Shown here: positions 16,845 to 27,466 of the stretch, in pieces
Layout: the number at the start of each line of letters is the position of its first letter
Position numbering within the stretch: the first letter of the stretch is position 1
From: Nitrospira sp.
Lineage (GTDB): Bacteria; Nitrospirota; Nitrospiria; Nitrospirales; Nitrospiraceae
NCBI GenBank assembly: GCA_029194725.1
Contig: JARFXQ010000001.1
Span: forward strand, 289,191 to 353,190
Direction: 5' to 3'
Length of the DNA: 64,000 nt
Notes under the pieces: generated by a model
Told to the model about the DNA's origin: nothing
Seen by the model: the letters and a program-made list of their open reading frames with translations, nothing else
The model's database searches: none
Program-made: the position numbers and the translations under genes

Positions 16845-17030
16845 CTACGGTTTTGGAACTTCAAGGTCTTTACAGATTTTCTGGGCAAGAAAGTCGTTGA
16901 TCTCTCGGTGGCGTGGAACTGTCGAGGTCTTAGCAGCAGCCCGGTTCACGTAGACACTGTGGTTACCACCCTCACGAAGGAACTGAACACCATGACGTTC
17001 AAGATGGCGAATCAGATCGATCCGCTTCAC
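16845..17030 (-). CDS. hicA: HicA-family mRNA interferase toxin
   Basis: 61 residues with the double-stranded-RNA-binding-like HicA fold: MKRIDLIRHLERHGVQFLRE followed by GGNHSVYVNRA. The histidine in GGNHS is the conserved catalytic residue, and the HREIND segment follows. HicA cleaves mRNA and tmRNA. It starts inside the end of hicB (overlap of four bases), so the order is antitoxin first, toxin second. The C-terminus DFLAQKICKDLEVPKP matches the family. Confidence 0.92.
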   Translation of the reverse strand: MKRIDLIRHLERHGVQFLREGGNHSVYVNRAAAKTSTVPRHREINDFLAQKICKDLEVPKP

Positions 17031-17248
17031 GAGATGGAGGCCAGCGGTTCACGGATCACGATCTTATTACGAAGCGTCTCCTCGGCGAGCGCGCGGTTGG
17101 ACTCCAAAGTGAGCTGAACAGCTTCGTAAAGATTGGCTCTTACTTGCTCAAGCGTCTCCCCTTGGGTATTGGCTCCCGGCAATTCCTCAACAAACCCGAT
17201 ATAGCCTTCCGGTACTTGCTGAAACACCGCTGTCAATTGTTCTTTCAT
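17027..17248 (-). CDS. hicB: HicB-family antitoxin
   Basis: 73 residues from ATG 17248, chosen for its AGGAGA ribosome site. MKEQLTAVFQQVPEGYIGFV followed by EELPGANTQGETLEQVRANL is the HicB partial RNase-H-like fold, ending with helices to NKIVIREPLASIS. No separate HTH or RHH is present, as in the short HicB class. It neutralises the downstream HicA. The operon lies convergent to pxpC. Confidence 0.92.
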   Translation of the reverse strand: MKEQLTAVFQQVPEGYIGFVEELPGANTQGETLEQVRANLYEAVQLTLESNRALAEETLRNKIVIREPLASIS

Positions 17249-17978
17249 GGCAACCGTCTCCTGACAGCGAGTATACCAGAGTGACCTGGAGAAACCCACG
17301 TAGATTCGCCGGCATCATTAGCCCCCTCACCAACAAATGCGCAGGCTCCGAGTAGCCCCTCTCACAGAATCCTCCGACATCGCTTCTCTGCATCTTCCTT
17401 TCCCGCAACGCCGAAGCCCATCCGAGCTTGCCCTGTTGCACTTGGAGTTAGAACTCAAGGTTTTCGTCAATGTGTTTCCAGATACGGTGCGGGAAAATGG
17501 TGGTTCGGTCGGCCGATTGTTCCGAGGAGGCACCATGTATCCATTCAGATACTCCCTGAATCGAAAGAGATTCACTTAGTCAGGCCTCCATTTTCAAAGC
17601 AACAGCACAATGCTCGGGAATTCACGTGATTCTCACAAACTCATTGTGGTCCGTCCCTTGCTGAATGTGTAAGCGCTGGGCGACAGAATTCGATGATCGT
17701 GTGGGTAACATCCAAAGCTGATCAGCTTTGGGATCAGCTGGAATATCAACCAATGTATCACGTGAGAAGCAGGTGCCTGTAACGCGCCATGGTTCAGACT
17801 GATGTTTTAGACCGTATCCGATGTTGCCATAGTTCACGACAGCGGCAGAGATTTGAGTCCCAGCCCTACCAGGACCAACTCTGAGCTCAACCATTTCCAA
17901 CTATTGGAGCAGACATAGTATTACAAACAACCTGCTGGGGCCGACATTCACCAAACCTTATTGCCTCTTAGGGCAAGA
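17249..17978. other. intergenic stretch with palindromic element, no confident gene
   Basis: About 730 bases between hicB and the large membrane protein gene. It holds an 18-base element TGAATC-N6-GATTCA at 17557-17574 that recurs at 55458 and 57665. An uncertain minus frame at 17622-17900 (92 codons, MEMVELRVGPGRAGTQISAA) has a hydrophilic product without a recognisable domain. I see no RNA gene. Confidence 0.4.
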
Positions 17979-20900
17979 ATGGCTGCTAAAGATAGCGACG
18001 AGCCCAGGGTCCAGATCCACCAGATACTGTTCCTCATCGCTGCCATGACGGGGGGCATTTGGCTCTACGAAAGTCCCCTCAAGAGCTCAAGACCAGTCGC
18101 ACAGGACATTGGGAACAAAAGCCTTGTGACTAGTGGGGCAGATCGGGTCCAAGCGAGGTTGTGGCAAGACCCCTTCGAAGCGGTCGAGACGCACATAAAG
18201 TCCGAAGAATCGACGAGCAGTGGAGGCTCGGCACGGGACGAAACAGCTCATTCCCATTCGCTCTCTCTCGTGGCAATAGAAGTAGCGACATCCACTTCTA
18301 CCCCCAGAGATATTCAGATTCTGATCGTACTTACAGATGGAAGTCCCTATGCCGAGAATCGAGAATCCCGCCTGCGGCAGCGATATGCCGTGCTGGCCGG
18401 CCTGGAGCGAGCTGGTTATGTGCCAACGGATGGCGAACATATCCGATACTTTTGTTGGGGTGAGAACAAAGTCTGTCAGACTAATTCAGCAGGACGCCAT
18501 CACACATTTTCAATGTTGGCTCAGCGATCTCAATCGACGGTGGAGATCGGCGGTCAAACACTGTCCAGCAGGAATGACGATTGTAAGCCTACGCCCAATG
18601 GGCATTGGCACCAGAATCCTGTGCCGGTTGAATGGTATCAGTCAATTGACGGCAGTAGTTCTCATGTGCTGGTCTTCTGGATCAAGGATCAAGGTCTCGG
18701 AGTGAAACCACTTGAAAGCTTGAGAACAATTCAATGCATGACGTTCAATGCCTTTCCCCCACTGCACGCAACTGTCCAGTTCAAAGTCATCGGCCCGCGT
18801 TTTTCAGGCACGCTTAAAGCGATGCTTGCTGAGGATGACAAGGTGACGGAGGAGAATTCGCTCACGATGTATTCGCCCTGGGCAACCACTCCAGAGCCAT
18901 TTTTGGCAGAGGGGAAGACGTCGATTAGAGACCATTTCCAGAAGAAACGCGTAACGTTCACCCCTACGATTCCAACGGATGACCAGCTCATAAGTGCGCT
19001 TATTGATGAACTGATGCGCCGGGGTGTCTCCGTGAGCGACGAAAGCCCGGAAAATGGTACCTGCGACCACATTGCAGTGATCGCTGAATGGGACACATTG
19101 TATGGACGTACCTTACCAGCGACCTTCACCGAGGAAGCCCACCGCCACGGCGTAGGGGCTCAATGCAAGCAACCTCAAGACGGATCATATGACGCGCAGG
19201 CCACAATCCCATTGATACATCGATATAGTTACTTACGCGGATTGGATGGAGAGCTGCCACAAAGCAAACCACCTAGTGCTTCCGGATCATCATCAGACGA
19301 CAAAGCATCATCTTCCCCTTTGCTCAAGGAGCTACGTCAGGACATCGAGCGCATGGAGCGTCCAGAGGGACGGAGCCAATTAGACTACGTCCGTCGTTTG
19401 GCTGAACTCCTTCTTGCTACGGATAATAATCTGCGAGGGAAGTGCGGGCTGTGGAGATCGAAGTGTCATGGGTTCAAAGCCATCGGTGTGCTTGGCAGCG
19501 ATGTCTACGACAAATTGCTCATCCTGCAAGCACTGAAAAAGAGTTTCCCCTACGTCGTGTTCTTCACGACAGATCTCGATGCTCGCTTGTTCCACCCCGG
19601 CGAATTAGCGTGGACTCGCAACCTGGTGGTCGCCTCTCACTTTGATCTGACCCTCAATGAGAAACTCCAGGGGACCATCCCGCCGTTCCGCGATACCTAC
19701 CAAACGGCAACCTTCTTCACCGTACTGAGAGCATTGGGTGTCCTTAAAAAACCTGACTCGAAACAAGAGGGATCGTCTGCCGACGGAAAAGCACTGCTCA
19801 AGCTTCAACCACCCTGCGTTCCGCCAGAAGCATGCAACTTTGAAGTGGTTCCTCGAGTAAAAATCCACGAGATCGGTCGCAATGGACCGGTGGACATTAG
19901 CGTCAACTCAGATATAGCCAATCAAACACAGACCCTTCAGCAGATCAGTACGAAACGTGCAGCCCCAGCTAATCTGGTCGATGCCGTCATGAATGTTTTG
20001 TATGCGACCGCTTGCCTCTTGGTTGTTGTGGTCCTCCTCATCTCAGCTAGTGCGTCCCTCTCCGGATGGGTATTCCAGCCGCTCCTACACTCAACTTCTG
20101 TGAACAGGAATGCTATCGCAACTGGTCTTGTTCTGTGTCTCTTACTGTTAGATCTGTTATTTGGTGGCATCCTCTATCTGCCCTCAGATTCATACGAAGG
20201 CGAGCCCTTCTCCTTTCTCGATGGGGTCAGTATTTGGCCAAGCCAAATCCTTAGGGGTACTGTGGTTGGGTTGGCGCTGCTGTTTGGGTGGTGGCTGCTC
20301 TATCGGTACTGCCCACGCGTGTGCGATGACATGGAAGCACAATTTTGTGATCTACTGAAACCTCCCTCCACTACTGAAAACAAGCACCAGGTATTAGCCG
20401 ATGACATGGAAAAACAATCTCGTGATCTACTGACACCGCAGTCACAGCTTTCCAATCCACCATCTTCAATAATTGACCCTATACAACAGTGGTGGGAGGC
20501 GAAAGCCCAGATGTTCATAGGCATCTGGGCTTTCGCTAAGGAAGCAAATACTTCAGACAAGCTCTGGCAGGAATACCGCAAGCGTCTACATTGGACCTGG
20601 ATCTTGATGAGAGTTGTGCCTGTGAGCGTGATGTTCTGGATCGCCGGCAAGTTGGTACTAGGGGTTACTGGGCTTCCTTTCACTCCGTTTCGCGGTCATG
20701 TGGCGGAGCAGGTTAATCGGTTCCTATTGCCACTGGCTGTATTGGGAATGATCGGAGCCATCTTTCTTGTGCTCGACATCACTCAACTTACGAGCGTTTT
20801 CATCAAAAAGCTCGTCCCGAAGAACAGAGGAGAACAAAGTTCCTCACCGCCTTTGACCCATCTGCGGCTCATCGAACAACTAACCGATCGCATTGACGAA

Positions 20901-21275
20901 TTCATTTATTTCCCTGCCACGCTGCTGGTGTTGATGGTGATGGCCCGTTCAGAGTTTTTTGATAACTGGGATTTCCCGACCGGGCTCATAGTCGTCATCG
21001 GTCTCAGTGCATCCTACGTCATCGCGAGCGCACTTCAGTTGAGACGAGCCTCAGAATGCGCCCGACAACAGGTCCTTGCTGATCTTTCTGCTCAATACCA
21101 TACCAAATATCCGTCGGATTCCGCCGAGGGAATTCAACATACAATAGAAGAGGTCAAGGCCCTATCCAAAGGGGCCTTCATGCCGATCATCGAATTGCCG
21201 GTCTTCCGCGCCGTGACATTCCCGACCGGCTTCTATGCTCTCTTAACCCTTGTCGAAACCTTCATCAAGAACTGA
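17979..21275 (+). CDS. large polytopic membrane protein with periplasmic-binding-like domain, unrecognised
   Basis: About 1098 residues from ATG 17979. A single membrane helix (ILFLIAAMTGGIWLY, about residues 18-33) is followed by a large probably periplasmic part of 640 residues. After it come about seven membrane helices between residues 670 and 1060 (for example LYATACLLVVVVLLISASAS, GLVLCLLLLDLLFGG, VGLALLFGWWLLYRYC, FIYFPATLLVLMVM). Within the soluble part, AVIAEWDTLYGRTLPATFTE, then IGVLGSDVYDKLLILQAL and VVFFTTDLDARLFHP, resemble a type I periplasmic-binding fold. A sensor or channel-like role is possible, but I recognise no named family. hicBA loci flank it on both sides, suggesting a mobile cassette. 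Confidence 0.75.
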   Translation: MAAKDSDEPRVQIHQILFLIAAMTGGIWLYESPLKSSRPVAQDIGNKSLVTSGADRVQARLWQDPFEAVETHIKSEESTSSGGSARDETAHSHSLSLVAIEVATSTSTPRDIQILIVLTDGSPYAENRESRLRQRYAVLAGLERAGYVPTDGEHIRYFCWGENKVCQTNSAGRHHTFSMLAQRSQSTVEIGGQTLSSRNDDCKPTPNGHWHQNPVPVEWYQSIDGSSSHVLVFWIKDQGLGVKPLESLRTIQCMTFNAFPPLHATVQFKVIGPRFSGTLKAMLAEDDKVTEENSLTMYSPWATTPEPFLAEGKTSIRDHFQKKRVTFTPTIPTDDQLISALIDELMRRGVSVSDESPENGTCDHIAVIAEWDTLYGRTLPATFTEEAHRHGVGAQCKQPQDGSYDAQATIPLIHRYSYLRGLDGELPQSKPPSASGSSSDDKASSSPLLKELRQDIERMERPEGRSQLDYVRRLAELLLATDNNLRGKCGLWRSKCHGFKAIGVLGSDVYDKLLILQALKKSFPYVVFFTTDLDARLFHPGELAWTRNLVVASHFDLTLNEKLQGTIPPFRDTYQTATFFTVLRALGVLKKPDSKQEGSSADGKALLKLQPPCVPPEACNFEVVPRVKIHEIGRNGPVDISVNSDIANQTQTLQQISTKRAAPANLVDAVMNVLYATACLLVVVVLLISASASLSGWVFQPLLHSTSVNRNAIATGLVLCLLLLDLLFGGILYLPSDSYEGEPFSFLDGVSIWPSQILRGTVVGLALLFGWWLLYRYCPRVCDDMEAQFCDLLKPPSTTENKHQVLADDMEKQSRDLLTPQSQLSNPPSSIIDPIQQWWEAKAQMFIGIWAFAKEANTSDKLWQEYRKRLHWTWILMRVVPVSVMFWIAGKLVLGVTGLPFTPFRGHVAEQVNRFLLPLAVLGMIGAIFLVLDITQLTSVFIKKLVPKNRGEQSSSPPLTHLRLIEQLTDRIDEFIYFPATLLVLMVMARSEFFDNWDFPTGLIVVIGLSASYVIASALQLRRASECARQQVLADLSAQYHTKYPSDSAEGIQHTIEEVKALSKGAFMPIIELPVFRAVTFPTGFYALLTLVETFIKN

Positions 21276-21320
21276 CCATGATGGTGGGCAAACAGGAATC
21301 ATTCATCAAGGAGGGTCATC

Positions 21321-21465
21321 ATGCAGAAGAAAAGCTCACTCTCTCCTGTCTTGTTGGCACAACGCCGTCAACAGATGTGGCCCAAGTCTTGTTTCGTGCA
21401 TGCAATGGGACAAGCCATAGTTTCCATTGACTCATGTGCTCGGGCGATCGCTGCCGTACGGCCGG
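21321..21465 (+). other. short ORF start with strong ribosome site, probably a remnant
   Basis: An ATG at 21321 sits eight bases behind AAGGAGGG, but the frame (MQKKSSLSPVLLAQRRQQMW onward, 62 codons) has no recognisable domain and runs into the antisense hicA pseudogene. It may be a truncated gene start. Confidence 0.3.
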
Positions 21466-21687
21466 TTAGACTTCGAAGACGGTGCGATGGATCTCACTTT
21501 GCCGAATAATCGATTGCAGCGTACCGATCCTCAGTTCGGGGTGATCCGGGATAGGAACCGTCACTGTGCCAAGACCGGTTCGCCGTTACATGACAATGTG
21601 GTTTCCGCGTTGGCGGACGATATAGAATCCGTGTTGTTCAAGGATGCGGCATGCCTCTCGTCCGGAAAGGACGCGAAGTTTACCCAC
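21466..21687 (-). pseudogene. hicA: hicA with in-frame stop codon
   Basis: The minus frame from GTG 21687 encodes a full-length HicA-like protein of 73 codons: KLRVLSGREACRILEQHGFY, then IVRQRGNHIVM, then RRTGLGTVTVPIPDHPELRI followed by GTLQSIIRQSEI. Codon 34 is TAA, immediately after GNHIVM where most homologues have Gln or Arg, so the toxin would stop just past the catalytic histidine. The rest of the reading frame is intact, which implies a recent single nonsense change that disarms the toxin. The start overlaps the hicB stop. Confidence 0.85.
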
Positions 21688-21904
21688 AGGCTGCTTCGAA
21701 GCGGGTGACAAACACTTCTGTGTGAAGGCGACGTTCGATTTCGGTAGGGTCAGCGCATTCGAGAAAGAGCTCGACCGCTTCTTTGAGATTGGCCGTGGCC
21801 GATTCGATTGTTTCTCCTTGGCTGGCTACGTCAAGTTCCGGGCAGAGCGGAACATAGCCTGAGTTCTCCTTCTCGATGATCGCGGTGTAGCTTCTTGTTG
21901 CCAT
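21680..21904 (-). CDS. hicB: HicB-family antitoxin (partner toxin broken)
   Basis: 74 residues from ATG 21904 (MATRSYTAIIEKENSGYVPL, then CPELDVASQGETIESATANL, then KEAVELFLECAD). It is a typical short HicB with the partial RNase-H-like fold. An upstream in-frame codon at 21952 is discounted because the family begins at this methionine. The downstream hicA carries a stop at codon 34, so this antitoxin has no working partner here. It differs clearly from the hicB at 17.2 kb, so the two loci are not a simple duplication. Confidence 0.9.
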   Translation of the reverse strand: MATRSYTAIIEKENSGYVPLCPELDVASQGETIESATANLKEAVELFLECADPTEIERRLHTEVFVTRFEAACG

Positions 21905-22203
21905 GACCCATTCCCTCACACAAGTCGAGTCTTTCTCCGAACCTGCGCCCATTATAATCGATCCCCCGTTGGTTGCCTAGCGGGGATTGAAACATAGCCC
22001 TGGGGGCTAACCATCCTGATTTTTTTTAGACACGTTCGCTCATCATGACGGTGACGATACTTTCCGCCGTTATCTGAGAATAATCACCTCAACCCCCTAG
22101 CTCTCGATGACCTGATTCGTGTGGCTCCGATTGAAACCAAGAGATAGGAGCTGGGTTTGCGATTGACCTCGTTGGCCCGTCCCGATACGATGGCCACCTT
22201 TCC

Positions 22204-22599
22204 ATGTGGTCCAAGATTTGGCAGACAGGAGTGACGGTGCTAATGCTGGCGGCATCTCTCGCCGGCTGTGCGACCGGACGCTATACACCTCTGGGCGAAG
22301 TGGAAAGGGCAGAGGTTGAGCAGCTCAAAGAGAACGTCTATCGGGTGGAATACCGGGTGAGTGCCTTCACTTCCCAAGAACAGCTGGACTTCTATCTACG
22401 TCGACGCTGCGCGGAGCTAGCCCTCCGTGAGGGCTACGACTTTTTTCACCTAGCTCAGCGCGTCGACGTACTGGGTTTTTCGCGTCGGACGGCTATGACG
22501 GTGACGCTGTATAAAGGTCAAAAGCCCGTCGGGGTTGCGAACCTCTACGATGCCAAGGACGTATTGACCGAGGCCTCATCTGCTCTGAAGTCCAACTAA
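22204..22599 (+). CDS. lipoprotein (CC0125/CC1285-like)
   Basis: 131 residues with a signal peptide and lipobox: MWSKIWQTGVTVLMLAASLA then GC at residues 21-22. The mature part contains YRVEYRVSAFTSQEQLDFYL and RRCAELALREGYDFFHLAQR, a pattern I associate with the CC0125/CC1285 family of small outer-membrane-type lipoproteins in which the repeated Phe/Tyr/Arg residues follow an alanine-rich helix. Function is unknown. The gene is monocistronic and faces the methyltransferase convergently. Confidence 0.75.
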   Translation: MWSKIWQTGVTVLMLAASLAGCATGRYTPLGEVERAEVEQLKENVYRVEYRVSAFTSQEQLDFYLRRRCAELALREGYDFFHLAQRVDVLGFSRRTAMTVTLYKGQKPVGVANLYDAKDVLTEASSALKSN

Positions 22600-22621
22600 G
22601 GGGGTCATCTGGGAGGCAGGC

Positions 22622-23431
22622 TCACTTCCACCCCACCGCCTCGCAGCGGCAGCGGGCATGGAACGCATCGGGGTCTCCACCCCACGTCAGCAGAGCGTTC
22701 TGCATGGTGGTGAGCTCCGACTCGGTCGCCCAACGTTCCTCCAGAATCAGTCTACGATGCTGTTCGAGAAAAACACCGCCGAAGTAGCGACTGAAGCCCG
22801 AGGTCATCTCCGGTGTGCCAAAGACATCGGACGACGCCGAAGCCACAATGTTCTGAAATCCACCTTCGCGCAATAGCCTGCGCTGTTTTCGGCCGAACCG
22901 TACATCGCCGCCGTTGTATTCGATCACCCGCATCGTCAACTTCCACAATCGCTCGACATCCTCATGGAATGGATAATACACATCGCCATCGAAATCCGCA
23001 TCGCGTAGGCCGATGACCCCTCCCGGCTTGAGAACGCGCCACAGTTCCCGCAAGGCCTTCATCGGCTCAGCGAGATGATACAGAACGGCGTGAGCCAGGA
23101 CCGCGTCGAACGTCCCGTCCGCGAATGGAAGGGCATACAGACTGGCATGGTGGAACTCGACGTTGTCGATCCCACGTTGCCGTGCCTCTCGGCGGCCCAT
23201 GTCGAGCTGGCGGTCTTCAATATCAACTCCTACAACTCGTCCCTGCGGGACCAATGCCGCAAGTGTCACCGTGATTCCGCCCGGCCCGCATCCACAATCC
23301 AACACATGCATGGCGGGTGTGAGATGGGGCACAAAAAACGCGGCTTCGCGAGTCGCACTTCGCAGGGCCAGTCCTCGCAACACCAACGGATCGTAGCCCG
23401 CTGAATAGGTTTCGTGCTGCGTCAAGGACAT
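22622..23431 (-). CDS. class I SAM-dependent methyltransferase (UbiE-like)
   Basis: 269 residues. Motif I is VLDCGCGPGGITVTLA (residues 43-58), motif II acidic end GVDIEDRQL, motif III FDAVLAHAVLYHL, and post-III LKPGGVIGLRDADFDG. This is a canonical class I methyltransferase of the UbiE/COQ5 type. The substrate is not evident; the conserved aromatic and His residues in the C-terminal cap do not point to a specific family. It precedes an APH-like kinase gene on the same strand (25 bases upstream), so the two may form an operon. Confidence 0.9.
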   Translation of the reverse strand: MSLTQHETYSAGYDPLVLRGLALRSATREAAFFVPHLTPAMHVLDCGCGPGGITVTLAALVPQGRVVGVDIEDRQLDMGRREARQRGIDNVEFHHASLYALPFADGTFDAVLAHAVLYHLAEPMKALRELWRVLKPGGVIGLRDADFDGDVYYPFHEDVERLWKLTMRVIEYNGGDVRFGRKQRRLLREGGFQNIVASASSDVFGTPEMTSGFSRYFGGVFLEQHRRLILEERWATESELTTMQNALLTWGGDPDAFHARCRCEAVGWK

Positions 23432-23455
23432 GTTGCCGATTGAATCAGTGCAACG

Positions 23456-24571
23456 TCAGGCAAGTTCGTCGAGATAGCTCATAAACTGATGATCGTCCAG
23501 CGCTGCGCCAAGCCGCTCGCTCACTCGCTTCAACAAGTCGGTTCCTCGTTCGCTAGAGAAGTCGAGCATGCCCCCGGCAATCACCCATGTCGTCAGCGGG
23601 GCGCCGAGCCCGGCTTGAACGTCACGACGGAGGTCTTTGGTCGAATACCCTTCCACGCCGTTCGCTTTCACTGTCTCATGATACAACCCCAGCAACGGCT
23701 CCTCCAGAGTCCGACGCTGCTCCACCGACAGCGAGCTTGATAGAAAATAGGCAAGGTCGCGCGGACCACGAGAGCGCCGTACCACCTGCCAATCAAACAC
23801 GGTCACGCCTCGTCCCTCGCCAGCGTGGGCAAATGCCAAATTGTCGGCTCGGAAGTCGCCGTGCGTAAGTGTCTGAGGACCAGTTGAGCACTGTTGAGAA
23901 TATTCCGAGAAAACCAACGCGAATCTTCGTGCGACTTCACGCAAACCTGGCGTCAGAAACTCAGCGCACCGTTGTTCGAAGCGGGGCAACATCGCCTGGT
24001 AAATAGCGGCTCTTGCCTGAGCCTCATCGGTCAGTGCCCGCAACCATGAGAGGGAGTTAAGGAGAGGAGCGCCCCAATAGTGCGCGTGCAAGAGCCCGAG
24101 CTGCCTCACAGCAATCTGAGCGTCCGTTGCTGAACAACCAGTGAGATTGTCGCCGAACTCCACCGCATTGAGATCTTCCAGCAACAGCACACTTGCACTC
24201 GTGCCTTCGTCATACCGACTCAGGTACGGACGGGGCACGCGTATAGGGAAGGCCGGCTGCAGAGCCACGTCTCGATAAAAACCCGCCTCGGTCTCGTAGA
24301 TTCCCACTCTGCGCAGTTGCTGCCTGACGGCGGGATCCGCTGAGGACAGTTTGACAAAGACGGTGGCGGGAGCGCTGCTTTCTGGTGCATCATACGCAAC
24401 CTGAAGGCGGGCTGTTTGCCCGACAAACCCATTGCCTCCGGCAACCGGCGTCACAGTGATCCCCACCACTGCGGCCCGGTCGAGCACGCCGGCACGCCGC
24501 AGCATCGTCGTGAGCCAAACCGTGGTGATAGACTCCGGCGTCGACGGAATTGAGAGATCATCTTCCTGCAT
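23456..24571 (-). CDS. APH/ecdysteroid-kinase-like phosphotransferase
   Basis: About 371 residues starting MQEDDLSIPSTPESITTVWL; an earlier in-frame codon at 24607 is less plausible. The kinase-like fold shows VFVKLSSADPA (the ATP-binding Lys), LLLEDLNAVEFGDNL (hinge), the catalytic loop LTHGDFRADNLAFA (HGD..xxN) and VFDWQVVRRSRGPRDLAYFL (metal-binding D). It belongs to the phosphotransferase families called APH, DUF1679 or EcKinase, which phosphorylate small hydroxylated molecules. The natural substrate is unknown. It probably shares a transcript with the methyltransferase gene. Confidence 0.88.
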   Translation of the reverse strand: MQEDDLSIPSTPESITTVWLTTMLRRAGVLDRAAVVGITVTPVAGGNGFVGQTARLQVAYDAPESSAPATVFVKLSSADPAVRQQLRRVGIYETEAGFYRDVALQPAFPIRVPRPYLSRYDEGTSASVLLLEDLNAVEFGDNLTGCSATDAQIAVRQLGLLHAHYWGAPLLNSLSWLRALTDEAQARAAIYQAMLPRFEQRCAEFLTPGLREVARRFALVFSEYSQQCSTGPQTLTHGDFRADNLAFAHAGEGRGVTVFDWQVVRRSRGPRDLAYFLSSSLSVEQRRTLEEPLLGLYHETVKANGVEGYSTKDLRRDVQAGLGAPLTTWVIAGGMLDFSSERGTDLLKRVSERLGAALDDHQFMSYLDELA

Positions 24572-24744
24572 GAGGCGGAGACTAACACACAGAGACATCC
24601 ATTTCAAAATGGACCTATCACAGGATGTACTGCCTAAACGGACAAGGGGGGCTTGCGCCGGTCATCGGACGCTGGCAATCTTCCGCTGATTTACTTCACG
24701 GTATACACACCAGGAACTGTAATACATTGCGCCGGAAACTCGGT

Positions 24745-25689
24745 ATGGACAAACCGCGCTATGCTCTCCGGCAACCCATCATCGCCGCGCTACTTCTGTT
24801 TCAGGCAGGCTGTGGAGCAACAGAGCTGGGAATGTGCGCGCCGCACACAAAAGAAGAAGGTGCGCCTGCTCAGAATTGGATCGAGTGTTTTGACCAACCC
24901 TTCTCGCATGAAGGGATCACCCATTCGGTGTTCTGCCTGCATGACGGAACCGACAAGCCTCCGGTGCTCCTACTCCACGAGTTGACCGGCCTGTCTCCTG
25001 GGACACTGGCTTATGCCGAGGAACTCTCGAAGGACTTCACCGTGTATGTGCCGTTGCTATTCGGCGAGAAAGGCAAGTTTTCCCTTATGAAGGGATTGTC
25101 GGCCTATTGGTTCCGAGGATCATTGGAGTTTTTCCCCGGAGGTGAATGGGGCCTCCCCTCTCAGGGAAGCGCTCCCATTGTGAACTGGCTGCGAGCGGTG
25201 GTGCAGAAGCTCGGAAAACGGCATACCCAGCAGTCCATCGGCATCATCGGCAACTGTCTGACCGGCCCGATCCTTGTCGCGCTGCTTGATCACCCACAGG
25301 TCTCTGCCGTGGTGGTGGCGCAACCTGCTCTGCCGTTGCGCTTCTGGTGGTACAGCGATGCCGACCACAAGTCTCTTGGCCTTTCGGCCGACGATCTACG
25401 ATACGCGAAAAAGAACGCTGCCAAGATCTACGGACTGAGATTCGAAACAGATTGCATGTCGGATCCGGCGAAACAAGACACGTTGCGTGACGAATTCGGC
25501 GATCGCTATAAGAATGGTGAAATCCCGGCGAGCTCATACCAAGTTGAAGGAAAGCCGGTCAAGGCTCACAGTACCTTGATCGGTTCGTGGAGAGAGCAGG
25601 GCGAGGCAGGACAGCCTTCGCGAGACGCGCGCGAAAAGGTTCGAGATTTTCTCTTGAAGGAACTCAGTGGGCCTGCACCGCGCGGATGA
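24745..25689 (+). CDS. dienelactone hydrolase-like lipoprotein
   Basis: The start at ATG 24745 gives a signal peptide and lipobox (MDKPRYALRQPIIAALLLFQ then AGC), so the protein should be exported and lipid-anchored. About 314 residues. The DLH-type fold has VLLLHELTGLSPGTLAYAEE, a nucleophile elbow GIIGNCLTGP with a cysteine as in true dienelactone hydrolases, and a downstream region with KAHSTLIGSW that may hold the catalytic His. In contrast to the DLH-like protein at 9.5 kb, the cysteine is present. The substrate is unknown. Confidence 0.82.
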   Translation: MDKPRYALRQPIIAALLLFQAGCGATELGMCAPHTKEEGAPAQNWIECFDQPFSHEGITHSVFCLHDGTDKPPVLLLHELTGLSPGTLAYAEELSKDFTVYVPLLFGEKGKFSLMKGLSAYWFRGSLEFFPGGEWGLPSQGSAPIVNWLRAVVQKLGKRHTQQSIGIIGNCLTGPILVALLDHPQVSAVVVAQPALPLRFWWYSDADHKSLGLSADDLRYAKKNAAKIYGLRFETDCMSDPAKQDTLRDEFGDRYKNGEIPASSYQVEGKPVKAHSTLIGSWREQGEAGQPSRDAREKVRDFLLKELSGPAPRG

Positions 25690-27292
<1,603 letters not shown>

Positions 27293-27466
27293 AAGGTGGT
27301 ATTATCTCGTTGCGCTCTACCAAAGAACGTTCAGGGTCAGCACGCTTGGTTGAAAAGGTATCCGACTCCTTAATTCCCGCCCAAAATAACTTTGTCAATA
27401 GCAGCATCACTCCATCTGAAAGGTAGGCACGGACGGGTTCAGACGCGGATGGCGCGACACTCAAAG

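Noticed and set aside
22110..22125. Second GATTGAAAC near the CRISPR-like sequence
   Set aside because: Only nine bases match and no repeat body or spacer spacing is present, so there is no array.
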